Positions 31,889 to 38,984 of a stretch of DNA of 64,000 nt are shown in pieces (the stretch's first letter is position 1; each line of letters opens with the position of its first letter). The stretch lies in assembly GCF_039541115.1 (NCBI RefSeq), contig NZ_BAABFP010000005.1, positions 542,447 to 606,446 on the forward strand, in the 5' to 3' direction. The position numbers were made by a program, and so were the translations under genes. Below the pieces are notes generated by a model. It was not told the DNA's origin. It ran no database searches and saw nothing but the letters and a program-made list of their open reading frames with translations. The DNA comes from Angustibacter luteus (GTDB lineage Bacteria > Actinomycetota > Actinomycetes > Actinomycetales > Angustibacteraceae).

Positions 31889-33082
31889 CTAGTCCTCGAA
31901 GGTCTCGGACCCGGTCGGCTCGACGTGCTGGGTGTCGTTCATCCGCTGGCGCAGCTTGGCCAGCTCGTAGTACATCGTGCGCCGGGCGCGGTTGGAGTTC
32001 CCGAGCGGCTGGTGCTCGGTCAGGCTGTGCCACGGGTTGTACCGCAGCGCGTCCGCGAACCGCAGCTGCGCGTCGGAGTCGAAGCGCTGCCGCACCAGCC
32101 GCAGCTCGGCGACCGGAACATACGGGGACAGCCGCTCGGGCCAGTGCACGCAGGCGTTCTCGATCGGCATGCGGTGGGGATCGGTCTGCACCTGCACCAT
32201 GAAGTCCATCAGCCAGTCGCCGTCGGCCAGGGTGGAGGAGATCGCGTCCCGCAGGTAGTTCTCCTTCGCGTGCACCGGGATCCGCGACCGGCCCTGCTGT
32301 CGCGGCCTCAGCGAGTACTGCACGGCCTGGCCGGGCCCCAGCAGGAAGGGCACGTTGCTGTAGTAGCGATCCTCGACCGGGTTGGCGTGCATGGGCGAGT
32401 AGAGCAGCTGCATCGCCAGGTGAATCCAGTGCTTGGGGTTGAACGCGTAGCCCAGGGGCGCCTTCGCGCGCACCCAGCGCTGCATCTTCGCGTTCTCCTT
32501 GATGTCCGGGGTCACGAAGGCCGCGGGCGTCACCAGGATGAGGTCCTGGGTGCCCTGCTCGTCCTCCATCAGCTTCGGGCCAGGGACGCCCATCACCTTG
32601 ATCCCCACGGAGCACTGCCCGAAGTCCTCCAGGTCCGGCGGGGCGAAGGGTCCGGGCCCGGAGAACCGCACCCACGCCGGGTACACCCCGGGAGTCGCGA
32701 ACAGCCCGTGCCGCAGGGGCTCAGGGACGTCGTCGCGCACCGTGAACTCGGCCCGGAGCACGCCGTAGGTCTTGGTGTTGCCGAAGCGCTGGACCGCGCC
32801 GGGAAGCCAGTTCTCCCGCATGAACAGGGCGATCTCGTCGATGATCTGCTGGACCAGACGGTCCTCGTCGGGTAGGAGCCGCTCCTGGGCCAGCTCAAGG
32901 TGCTCGTCGCGCCGGAAGAGGTTCTGCAGCCACTGCGCGGACGCGAAGAGCGGCGGTCGCAGCCACCGGTCGAACCAGCGCCGGTACAGGAACTCGAAAC
33001 GGCGTTCCACCCTCCAGATCCAGAGCACCAGGTCGCTGAGCGGTCGCAGGACGTAGAACGTGAAGGCCCCCTGCGGGTTCAC
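31889..33082 (-). CDS. Catalase-related haem protein
   Basis: A 397-residue member of the catalase fold family related to catalase-like allene oxide synthases and hydroperoxide lyases. After an N-terminal amphipathic region (WIWRVERRFEFLYRRWFDRWLRP, perhaps membrane-associated) come TYGVLRAEFTVRDDVPEPLRHGLF, YPAWVRFSGPG, GIKVMGVPG, TQDLILVTPAAFVT and YNPWHSL...HQPLGNSNRARR, all family landmarks. Where ordinary small catalases have H-x-K-x-H-G, this protein has N102-T-K-T-Y-G. I do not find the classical R-x-F-x-Y proximal motif of large catalases. GTG start overlapping the DyP-gene stop (GTGA). Last gene of the leftward haem operon. It most likely converts fatty-acid hydroperoxides rather than H2O2, given the dioxygenase nearby (inference). 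Confidence 0.8.
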   Translation of the reverse strand: MNPQGAFTFYVLRPLSDLVLWIWRVERRFEFLYRRWFDRWLRPPLFASAQWLQNLFRRDEHLELAQERLLPDEDRLVQQIIDEIALFMRENWLPGAVQRFGNTKTYGVLRAEFTVRDDVPEPLRHGLFATPGVYPAWVRFSGPGPFAPPDLEDFGQCSVGIKVMGVPGPKLMEDEQGTQDLILVTPAAFVTPDIKENAKMQRWVRAKAPLGYAFNPKHWIHLAMQLLYSPMHANPVEDRYYSNVPFLLGPGQAVQYSLRPRQQGRSRIPVHAKENYLRDAISSTLADGDWLMDFMVQVQTDPHRMPIENACVHWPERLSPYVPVAELRLVRQRFDSDAQLRFADALRYNPWHSLTEHQPLGNSNRARRTMYYELAKLRQRMNDTQHVEPTGSETFED

Positions 33083-34500
33083 GTCGCCGCTCCTGGGCCC
33101 GCAGCCGCACGGGTCGCCAACCAGCGCAGGGCGCTGATACCGGGGAGGAAGAAGTAGCCGCCGCCGCGGACCCGCACGAACTGTGGCAGGTCCCGGTAGC
33201 GCCGGCGCACCGGTGTCGCCGGAGCCGAGAACGTCGCCCCGGCTCCCCGGCCGGTGCCGACCCGGACGCCGACCAGCGGGTCGGACGCGTCGTCCAGCAG
33301 GTTGAAGCCCGGGTCGTTCAGCCAGCTGTGCTGGATGAACTCGAACTGGCGGGCGAGGTTCGCGTTGAGGCAGAGGAAGTACAGCCCCTGCTCGACCGTG
33401 CCGTCCTCGCGCTGCGTCCGGTAGGCGCGGCCGCGGCGCAGGATCCGGTGCCGGCGATTGACGTCCAGCGAGGACGCCGTCCCGGGCTTCGGCGCCAGGG
33501 CGTCGCGGGGGTTGGCGCGTCGTACGTGCGCGCCGATCGGGCACCCCAGCCCATCCGCGTCGTTGGCGTGGTAGCCGAACTCGTTCGCCTCCGCGTGAGT
33601 GGGGTTGTCCTGCTGCGGGTCCAGCGTCAGCGGCGCACCGCTGGGCCAGCGGCCGACGAGCTGCGCACCGAGCAGTGCGGCGGCTGCCGGGTCGGCGCTG
33701 CCGTCGCTGCGCCGGGTGGCGTCGGCCAGGTACTCGTGGAAGGCGTCGACGTGCTGCTCCAGCTGGCGGAGCACGAGGTAGGAACCGTTGCGCCCGAGGT
33801 CGGCGGCGCCGTCCGCCCGGGGCAGCAGGCGTTCGGGGTCGGCCGAGTCGGCGAGCAGTGGCCGCTCCGTCAGCTGCCCGTACTCGTTGGGGTACCCGAG
33901 GACGAACTCCCCGGACCGGACGGCGCCGGGCGGGTCACTCGCCCCCGGCAGGCCGGTCAGCAGCGGCTGGGAGATGCCGTCGTGGAAGCCGAACGGCTCG
34001 TTCGGACCCAGCGTGTCCGTCGCGAGCTCGCCGGCCAGGGCGAGGCCGCTGCCCTCGGCCTGCGCGACCAGCTCTGTCTGCAGCTGGGTCAGTGCGGCGG
34101 CGCTGGCCGCGTAGACCAGCACCAGCACGTGCACCGTCGGCGTGGTCGGGCCACCCCAGTCCCAGGTGGCCGGACCGTCGTCCCCCTGGTCGCCCAGCAG
34201 CCGGCTCCGGTACGCCGTCGCCATGCCGGTGGTGAACTGCTGCGAGAAGCCGGCGGTCACCCCGTCGCCGGCGAGCGCGCGCACGCCCTCGGCGGTCAAC
34301 GCCACCTGGATCGCGCTGTCCTGCACCCGTTCCAGCGCCGAGGTGACCCGGCCCGCCCAGTCAGCCAGGACGGTCCCGGCGGCGGCGGACTCACGCACCT
34401 CCAGCAGGAGGAACGTGGCCTCGGGCAACGCCCCGTGTCCACGCAGGACCAGGCCCTGGATGTCCGCGAGGTCGAGGTCGCGGGTGGCTGTCGCGGTCAC
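33079..34500 (-). CDS. DyP-type haem peroxidase
   Basis: A 473-residue dye-decolorising-type peroxidase. The hallmark GFHDGIS is at 171-177 (distal Asp174), the proximal haem His is H325 in GCPIGAHVRRANPRD, and the distal Arg region and C-terminal YFFLP motif are present. Two tandem ferredoxin-like halves make up the fold. No twin-arginine signal, so it is cytoplasmic or associated with its operon partners. GTG start and stop both sit in GTGA overlaps with the neighbouring membrane-protein and catalase-related genes. DyPs oxidise a wide range of substrates using peroxide; here it may use hydroperoxides made by the divergent dioxygenase (inference). Confidence 0.93.
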   Translation of the reverse strand: MTATATRDLDLADIQGLVLRGHGALPEATFLLLEVRESAAAGTVLADWAGRVTSALERVQDSAIQVALTAEGVRALAGDGVTAGFSQQFTTGMATAYRSRLLGDQGDDGPATWDWGGPTTPTVHVLVLVYAASAAALTQLQTELVAQAEGSGLALAGELATDTLGPNEPFGFHDGISQPLLTGLPGASDPPGAVRSGEFVLGYPNEYGQLTERPLLADSADPERLLPRADGAADLGRNGSYLVLRQLEQHVDAFHEYLADATRRSDGSADPAAAALLGAQLVGRWPSGAPLTLDPQQDNPTHAEANEFGYHANDADGLGCPIGAHVRRANPRDALAPKPGTASSLDVNRRHRILRRGRAYRTQREDGTVEQGLYFLCLNANLARQFEFIQHSWLNDPGFNLLDDASDPLVGVRVGTGRGAGATFSAPATPVRRRYRDLPQFVRVRGGGYFFLPGISALRWLATRAAAGPGAAT

Positions 34501-35771
34501 AGCAGGGCCAGCCACTCGGCGGCCTGCGGCTGGTCCGGATGGCCCGCGAGGCCCCGGCGCAGGGCGGCGTTGCGGTCGATCCGGGGTGCGTGCAGCTCGG
34601 GGTAGGCGGAGTACCAGACCACCGTGGGCACCTGGTGACGGCGCAGGTAGCGCTTGAAGGCTGTCTCGTCGCGGGCGCCGCCGAACAGCAGCCAGCGGGT
34701 GGACGGGTAGCCGACACCGTTGCTGAACACCAGGTTCAACCCCCACGCCAGGCGGTCGATGAAGTCGTTCATGTAGCTCTCCTGGCTGCCGTCATAGCTG
34801 CTGGCGAAGACCAGCCGGCGCCCGCCGTCCAACGGCACCCACCGGGCGAAGTGCAACGACGTCACCCCGGCCAGCGTGTGGCTGTTGAACACCAGCCGGT
34901 TTCCCAGGTCGAGGCCGAGGAGAGCGACCCGCATCGTCGTGGCCCGGACGAATCCCGGTTTGACGAAACCCACTGCGGTGAACGGGTTCTGGGTGGCCCA
35001 GTCCTCGTACTGCTCCACGTCGTGGACGTGGTCGAGGTCCACCGGTCCGGTCTCCGGAACGTCCCGCAGCTCGTGCACCCGGAGCAGGAGCAGGAAGACC
35101 ACCAGCACCACGACGAGCAACGGCAGCAGGACGAGGGCGACGAGTCCCAGGGCCACGAGCACGACGAGCGAACGCAGCTTGGAGGGCGAACCCGCCCGCG
35201 AGGCGGGGTGGCGCGCCCACCCGAGGTCGGCCCGGTCCGTGACGGCGTCGCGCAGCCGGGCGTGCAGGGAACGGGCGTCAGCACCAGCACGGACGTTCGC
35301 CGGCAACCCGTCCACCTCGTCGGCCAGGGCCGCGCTCAGCGCCGCCTCGTCGAGGACCTGTCGCAGGGTCCGCCCGATCGTGTGCACGTACACGGCGGCC
35401 GGGCGCAGGCTGTGCTCGGTCAGCCAGGCCACGCGTCCCTGCACCGAGGGGTGGGCCGGGTATCCGAGGCACCGCCCGAACAGCGCGTCCAGGCCCGGTC
35501 CGGCCACGGTCGCCAGCTCCAGCAGGTGGGCGGGCTCGTCGGTGTCGACGTCGCACATGTAGACCAGCGACGGCGCGATGGTGCGACCCTCCAGGTCCTC
35601 GACCTCCTCCAGCACGAAGACCCGGGCGAAGTGCACGCCGTACAGGGACCCGAAGGGCAGCATCGAGTCGCCGCCACCGGCGGCGCGGATCTCGCGCAGC
35701 AGCGCGATCGTGTCCCCGACGGCGCCGTCGGCGAGGGTCGCCCGCACCGTGACGGCCGTCTGCCTCGTCAC
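34497..35771 (-). CDS. Membrane protein with duplicated HFAR domain, unknown
   Basis: A 424-residue protein with a central hydrophobic segment (about 195-230, LVVLVALGLVALVLLPLLVVVLVV) that makes one long or two short membrane spans. The flanking domains look homologous: N-terminal SLYGVHFARVFVLEE...PSLVYMCDVDTDEPAHLLEL and C-terminal SLHFARWVPLDGGRRLVFASSYDGSQESYMNDF. The alternating strand pattern with HFAR resembles the ferredoxin-like barrels of the DyP/chlorite-dismutase superfamily (inference). It overlaps the DyP gene by four bases and follows the 161-residue unknown gene by four. Possibly an anchor or accessory for the peroxidases. Confidence 0.7.
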   Translation of the reverse strand: MTRQTAVTVRATLADGAVGDTIALLREIRAAGGGDSMLPFGSLYGVHFARVFVLEEVEDLEGRTIAPSLVYMCDVDTDEPAHLLELATVAGPGLDALFGRCLGYPAHPSVQGRVAWLTEHSLRPAAVYVHTIGRTLRQVLDEAALSAALADEVDGLPANVRAGADARSLHARLRDAVTDRADLGWARHPASRAGSPSKLRSLVVLVALGLVALVLLPLLVVVLVVFLLLLRVHELRDVPETGPVDLDHVHDVEQYEDWATQNPFTAVGFVKPGFVRATTMRVALLGLDLGNRLVFNSHTLAGVTSLHFARWVPLDGGRRLVFASSYDGSQESYMNDFIDRLAWGLNLVFSNGVGYPSTRWLLFGGARDETAFKRYLRRHQVPTVVWYSAYPELHAPRIDRNAALRRGLAGHPDQPQAAEWLALL

Positions 35772-35775
35772 GCGG

Positions 35776-36261
35776 TCAGCTCTCGCCGACCGGACTGCGC
35801 AACGTGAACCAGCCGACCCGCTTGCGCCACATCCACACCACGCCGAGATAGAGGCCCGGTGCGACCAGCCGGATCTCGTCGCGCACCATCCGGGCCACCT
35901 CGGACGTTCGCGAGTAGTCCAGGACCACGCAGTCGCGGTCGTCGACCCAGCTCGGGACGACGTCCAGCTGGGCCGGGATCAGCCGCAGCCGCAGGGGGCT
36001 GACCTTGTTCTTGAGCAGGCGGTGCTCGTGGCTGACGACCTTGCCCTGCCAGGCGACCACGTAGATGGCGGCGGCGAGCGGTTTGGCGACCGCAGTGCCC
36101 GGGAACATCAGCACGGTGCCGCGCATGTTGCCGCTCGGGACGTCGCCGGAGGGGCTGACCCGGAACAGCGCGTCGAGCTCGCGGTTGGTCATGGCGAGCA
36201 GCCGGGGCTCGTCGACCAGCAGACCGACGGGCGCAGGCTCTCCGGAGGGTTCAGCGGTCAT
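35776..36261 (-). CDS. Conserved protein of unknown function in haem operon
   Basis: A 161-residue protein starting at the ATG at 36261; the open frame extends to 36360 but the extra N-terminus is Arg-rich and overlaps the divergent leader. Core segments are RVSPSGDVPSGNMRGTVL (Gly-rich), AAAIYVVAWQGKVVS, DYSRTSEVARMVRDEIRLVAPGLYLGVVWMWR and a closing strand RVGWFTL. The RDEIR...PGLYLG pattern is one I associate with a family found near haem peroxidases, with no assigned function. It could be a lipid- or ligand-binding partner. First gene of the leftward haem operon. Confidence 0.65.
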   Translation of the reverse strand: MTAEPSGEPAPVGLLVDEPRLLAMTNRELDALFRVSPSGDVPSGNMRGTVLMFPGTAVAKPLAAAIYVVAWQGKVVSHEHRLLKNKVSPLRLRLIPAQLDVVPSWVDDRDCVVLDYSRTSEVARMVRDEIRLVAPGLYLGVVWMWRKRVGWFTLRSPVGES

Positions 36262-36422
36262 CGACGCGCTCCTCTCGTCGACCGACCGGACGACGTCCGG
36301 CCGGACGATTCCACGATCCTCTGCCCTTGATCGTCTTGTAAAGGAGATGCCCGTTGACACTGCTGGCCGCGCGCTGCGACTGTGGCCATGCCGTCAGGCC
36401 GCCTGCGAAAGGGGCGCAGCCC
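36262..36422. promoter_or_regulatory. Divergent promoter region of the haem-protein locus
   Basis: This 161-base interval separates the leftward peroxidase operon from the rightward dioxygenase pair. It contains a perfect TTGACA at 36354-36359 (+ strand), although a good -10 at the right distance is not evident, and AAGGAG at 36341-36346 that could instead be a ribosome site for a TTG start at 36354. It should carry promoters for both arms, so co-regulation is likely. Confidence 0.45.
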
Positions 36423-36785
36423 ATGGATCCGAGCCTGGCCCGGAAGCTGCTCGCGGCCGTGCGCCTGGTCAACGGGGTGCTCGGCCTGCTGGCCCCGTCT
36501 TTCCTGCTGCGCCGTCTGGGGACGGACCCGGCGGTCGACCGCTCCGGCTACTACCCGTTCCGGATGTTCGGCGTCCGCACCATCGTGATCGGGGCCGACC
36601 TCCTGCTGCTGCAGGGTGAGCAGCGCCGGCGCGCCGTCCGCCTCGCCGTCCTGATCCACGCGTCGGACACGGTGTCCGCCGCCACGGCCGGGCTGCGCGG
36701 CGACCTCCCCCGCAAGCCCGCCGTCATCACCACGGCGATCTCCGCCACCAACACCGCGCTCGCGATCATCGCCACCCGGGAGTAG
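36423..36785 (+). CDS. Small hydrophobic protein paired with the dioxygenase
   Basis: A 120-residue protein with three weakly hydrophobic segments (LVNGVLGLLAPSFLL, FGVRTIVIGADLLLL, a late ITTAISATNTALAIIA). The pattern LVNGVLGLLAPSFLLRRLG...YPFRMFGVRTIVIGADLL resembles small DUF4267-like membrane proteins, though I am not certain. The ATG has AAAGGGG about nine bases upstream; the alternative TTG at 36354, with AAGGAG seven bases ahead, would add 23 residues (containing CDCGH). It ends four bases before the dioxygenase start, so it is surely co-expressed with it. Possibly a membrane partner. Confidence 0.65.
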   Translation: MDPSLARKLLAAVRLVNGVLGLLAPSFLLRRLGTDPAVDRSGYYPFRMFGVRTIVIGADLLLLQGEQRRRAVRLAVLIHASDTVSAATAGLRGDLPRKPAVITTAISATNTALAIIATRE

Positions 36786-36789
36786 CGCC

Positions 36790-38613
36790 ATGGCACGAAC
36801 GTCTCCGTACCGCTCCGGCCTGGTCTGGACGGTGTACGACCGGATCTGCGAACGGATCGACCGCCGGGTCGGCTGGGACAAGCTCCCCCGCCCGCTGGCG
36901 CTGCTGCTCCTCATCGGCATCCGCAACAACCTGCGCCGCGAGAACCTCTTCGACACGAACGTCGCGCCCGCCACGAACCTGCCGCCGCTCTCGGAGCCGT
37001 CCGCGCAGACCCGGTCCCAGCGCACGCCCGATGGCACCTACAACGACCTCGAGACCCCACGCATGGGCATGGCGGGAGCCCGGTTCGGCCGCAACGTCCC
37101 GCTCGCCGCAGGGGCAGCCGAGACCGGCGACCGGCTGATGACCCCCAACCCGCGGGTGGTCAGCCGCCGGCTGATGACCCGGACGACCTTCCAGCCGGCG
37201 ACGACCGTGAACGTCCTGGCGGCCACCTGGATCCAGTTCATGGTCAAGGACTGGTTCTCGCACGGCGCCGGCGACGCGACCCGGCCGTTCGACGTGCCGT
37301 TGCCCGACGGCGATCCCTGGCCGACTCCGCCCATGCTGGTCCCGCGGACGCTGGCGGACCCCACCCGCAGCGGTCAGGAGGACGGGTACCCGCCCACCTT
37401 CACGAACATCAACACGGCCTGGTGGGACGGCTCCTCCATCTACGGGAGCAGCACCGACCAGCAGCGGGTCATCCGCTCCGGCGTCGACGGCAAGCTGAAC
37501 GTGTCCGCCGACGGCATGCTGATCCTGCCCGACGACCCGAGCCTGAACCCCACGCTGGTCCCCGGGTTCTGGACCGGACTGGCGATGATGGGCGGCCTGT
37601 TCACGCTGGAGCACAACGCGGTCTGCGACCACCTGAAGGCGGCCAACCCGACCTGGTCGGACGAGGAGCTCTTCCAGCGCGCCCGCCTGGTGGTCTGCGC
37701 GCTCATCGCCAAGATCCACACGGTCGAGTGGACACCCGCCATCATCAGCCACCCGACCACGGTGACCGCCCTGCGCGCGAACTGGTTCGGGCTGGTCGGC
37801 GAGCGCTTCACCCGAACCTTCGGCCGCATCAGCGGCAGCGAGATCCTCAGCGGGATCCCGGGCTCGGAGACCGACCACTACGGCGTGCCCTACTCCCTCA
37901 CCGAGGAGTTCTCGATCGTCTACCGGATGCACCCGCTGATCCCGGACGACTACGCGGTGCGGTCCGCGGTCGACGACGCGCACATCGCCGACTACACGTT
38001 CCGGGACCTGGCCGGGCCGGCCGGCGGTCAGGTCCTGCAGGACGTCGCCATGGCCGACCTGCTGTACAGCTTCGGTACGGCCAACCCCGGCGCCATCGTG
38101 CTGAACAACTTCCCCCGCTTCCTCCAGGAGTTCGAGCGCCCGGACGGCAAGCTGGCCGACCTGGCGGCCACCGACATCCTGCGCACCCGCGAGCTGGGCG
38201 TCCCGCGCTACAACGAGTTCCGGCGGCTGCTGCACCTCGACCCGGCGACCAGCTTCGCCGACCTCACCGGCGGGGACCACGGGCTGGCCGCCACGCTGGA
38301 CGACGTCTACGGCGGCGACCTCGAGGCCGTGGACACGATCGTCGGCATGTTCGCCGAGCAGCGCCCGACCGGCTTCGCGTTCAGCGACACGGCGTTCCGG
38401 ATCTTCATCCTGATGGCGTCGCGGCGGCTGAACAGCGACCGGTTCCTCAGCTCCGACTTCACTCCCGAGGTCTACAGCCCGGCCGGGTTCGCCTGGGTGC
38501 GGGACAACGGGTTCACGTCCGTCCTGCTGCGCCACTACCCCCAGCTGCGGCCGTGCCTGCACGGCGTCAAGAACCCGTTCGCCCCCTGGGTGAGCAGTAG
38601 CGGGCCGGCCTGA
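36790..38613 (+). CDS. Alpha-dioxygenase/cyclooxygenase-like haem peroxidase
   Basis: A 607-residue animal-haem-peroxidase-superfamily protein closest to plant alpha-dioxygenases, which insert O2 into fatty acids. Landmarks in order: WIQFMVKDWFSH (147-158), WWDGSSIYGS (211-220), LEHNAVCDHL (273-282), ALIAKIHTVEW (304-314), LRANWFGLVG, and YSLTEEFSIVYRMHPL (368-383), with Y378 at the catalytic-radical position and H381 as proximal ligand. The Q-x3-H distal His of this family is Q149-x3-Lys153 here. The N-terminus has a hydrophobic/amphipathic stretch (PLALLLLIGI) that may bind membranes. The length is close to the plant enzymes (~620-640). Coupled to the small gene upstream. Confidence 0.88.
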   Translation: MARTSPYRSGLVWTVYDRICERIDRRVGWDKLPRPLALLLLIGIRNNLRRENLFDTNVAPATNLPPLSEPSAQTRSQRTPDGTYNDLETPRMGMAGARFGRNVPLAAGAAETGDRLMTPNPRVVSRRLMTRTTFQPATTVNVLAATWIQFMVKDWFSHGAGDATRPFDVPLPDGDPWPTPPMLVPRTLADPTRSGQEDGYPPTFTNINTAWWDGSSIYGSSTDQQRVIRSGVDGKLNVSADGMLILPDDPSLNPTLVPGFWTGLAMMGGLFTLEHNAVCDHLKAANPTWSDEELFQRARLVVCALIAKIHTVEWTPAIISHPTTVTALRANWFGLVGERFTRTFGRISGSEILSGIPGSETDHYGVPYSLTEEFSIVYRMHPLIPDDYAVRSAVDDAHIADYTFRDLAGPAGGQVLQDVAMADLLYSFGTANPGAIVLNNFPRFLQEFERPDGKLADLAATDILRTRELGVPRYNEFRRLLHLDPATSFADLTGGDHGLAATLDDVYGGDLEAVDTIVGMFAEQRPTGFAFSDTAFRIFILMASRRLNSDRFLSSDFTPEVYSPAGFAWVRDNGFTSVLLRHYPQLRPCLHGVKNPFAPWVSSSGPA

Positions 38614-38628
38614 CCCTCGCGGTCAGGC
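38608..38628. terminator. Hairpin between dioxygenase and small helical gene
   Basis: A perfect eight-base inverted repeat gcctgacc-ctcgc-ggtcaggc spans the dioxygenase stop and the convergent small gene's stop, giving a compact shared terminator. Confidence 0.65.
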
Positions 38629-38862
38629 AGCGCCGACCAGCGCGGCGAGCTCCTCGCGGGCGTAGCGCCGGACCAGCAGTGGCACGAACGCCTGCACCTT
38701 GGCGTCGGCGAACCGGCTGGCCACCTGGTCCAGGCACTCGTCGACCTGGTGCGGGTCGACGCGCGCGTCGAACTCCTCGTGCAGCATCCGGCTGATCCCG
38801 ACGAGCTCGTCGCGCGGGGTCTCGACGACGAGCGGGGCGCTGGCAACCGTGGCGATGCTCAT
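38623..38862 (-). CDS. Small three-helix-bundle protein
   Basis: A 79-residue helical protein (MLHEEFDARVDPHQVDECLDQV...FADAKVQAFVPLLVRRYAREEL). The pattern of an acidic helix, a D-x-x-V-x-x-C turn and a final R-R-Y-A-R-E-x-L helix matches the small 'three-helix bundle dimerisation' proteins common in mycobacteria and relatives, often regulatory or interaction modules of unknown role. Not obviously part of the haem locus: it is on the opposite strand and ends at a shared terminator. Confidence 0.65.
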   Translation of the reverse strand: MSIATVASAPLVVETPRDELVGISRMLHEEFDARVDPHQVDECLDQVASRFADAKVQAFVPLLVRRYAREELAALVGAA

Positions 38863-38984
38863 GAGCAGAGCGTGGGGCGCGAAGGTGAACGGCAGGTGAA
38901 CACGACACGACTTCCGGGCGCTGATCCTGAGCCCGCGACGGGCGGGTGCCGGCGGCAGACGGCAGAATCGCCCCGGGAGGTCAC

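Noticed and set aside
33079-34746. Longer DyP start around 34746
   Set aside because: The added N-terminus is antisense-like, Arg/Pro-rich and overlaps the membrane-protein gene; the GTG at 34500 in a GTGA overlap fits the operon.
31889-38613. Encapsulin-type cargo system for the DyP peroxidase
   Set aside because: DyPs are often encapsulin cargo, but no encapsulin shell gene or C-terminal targeting peptide is visible here.
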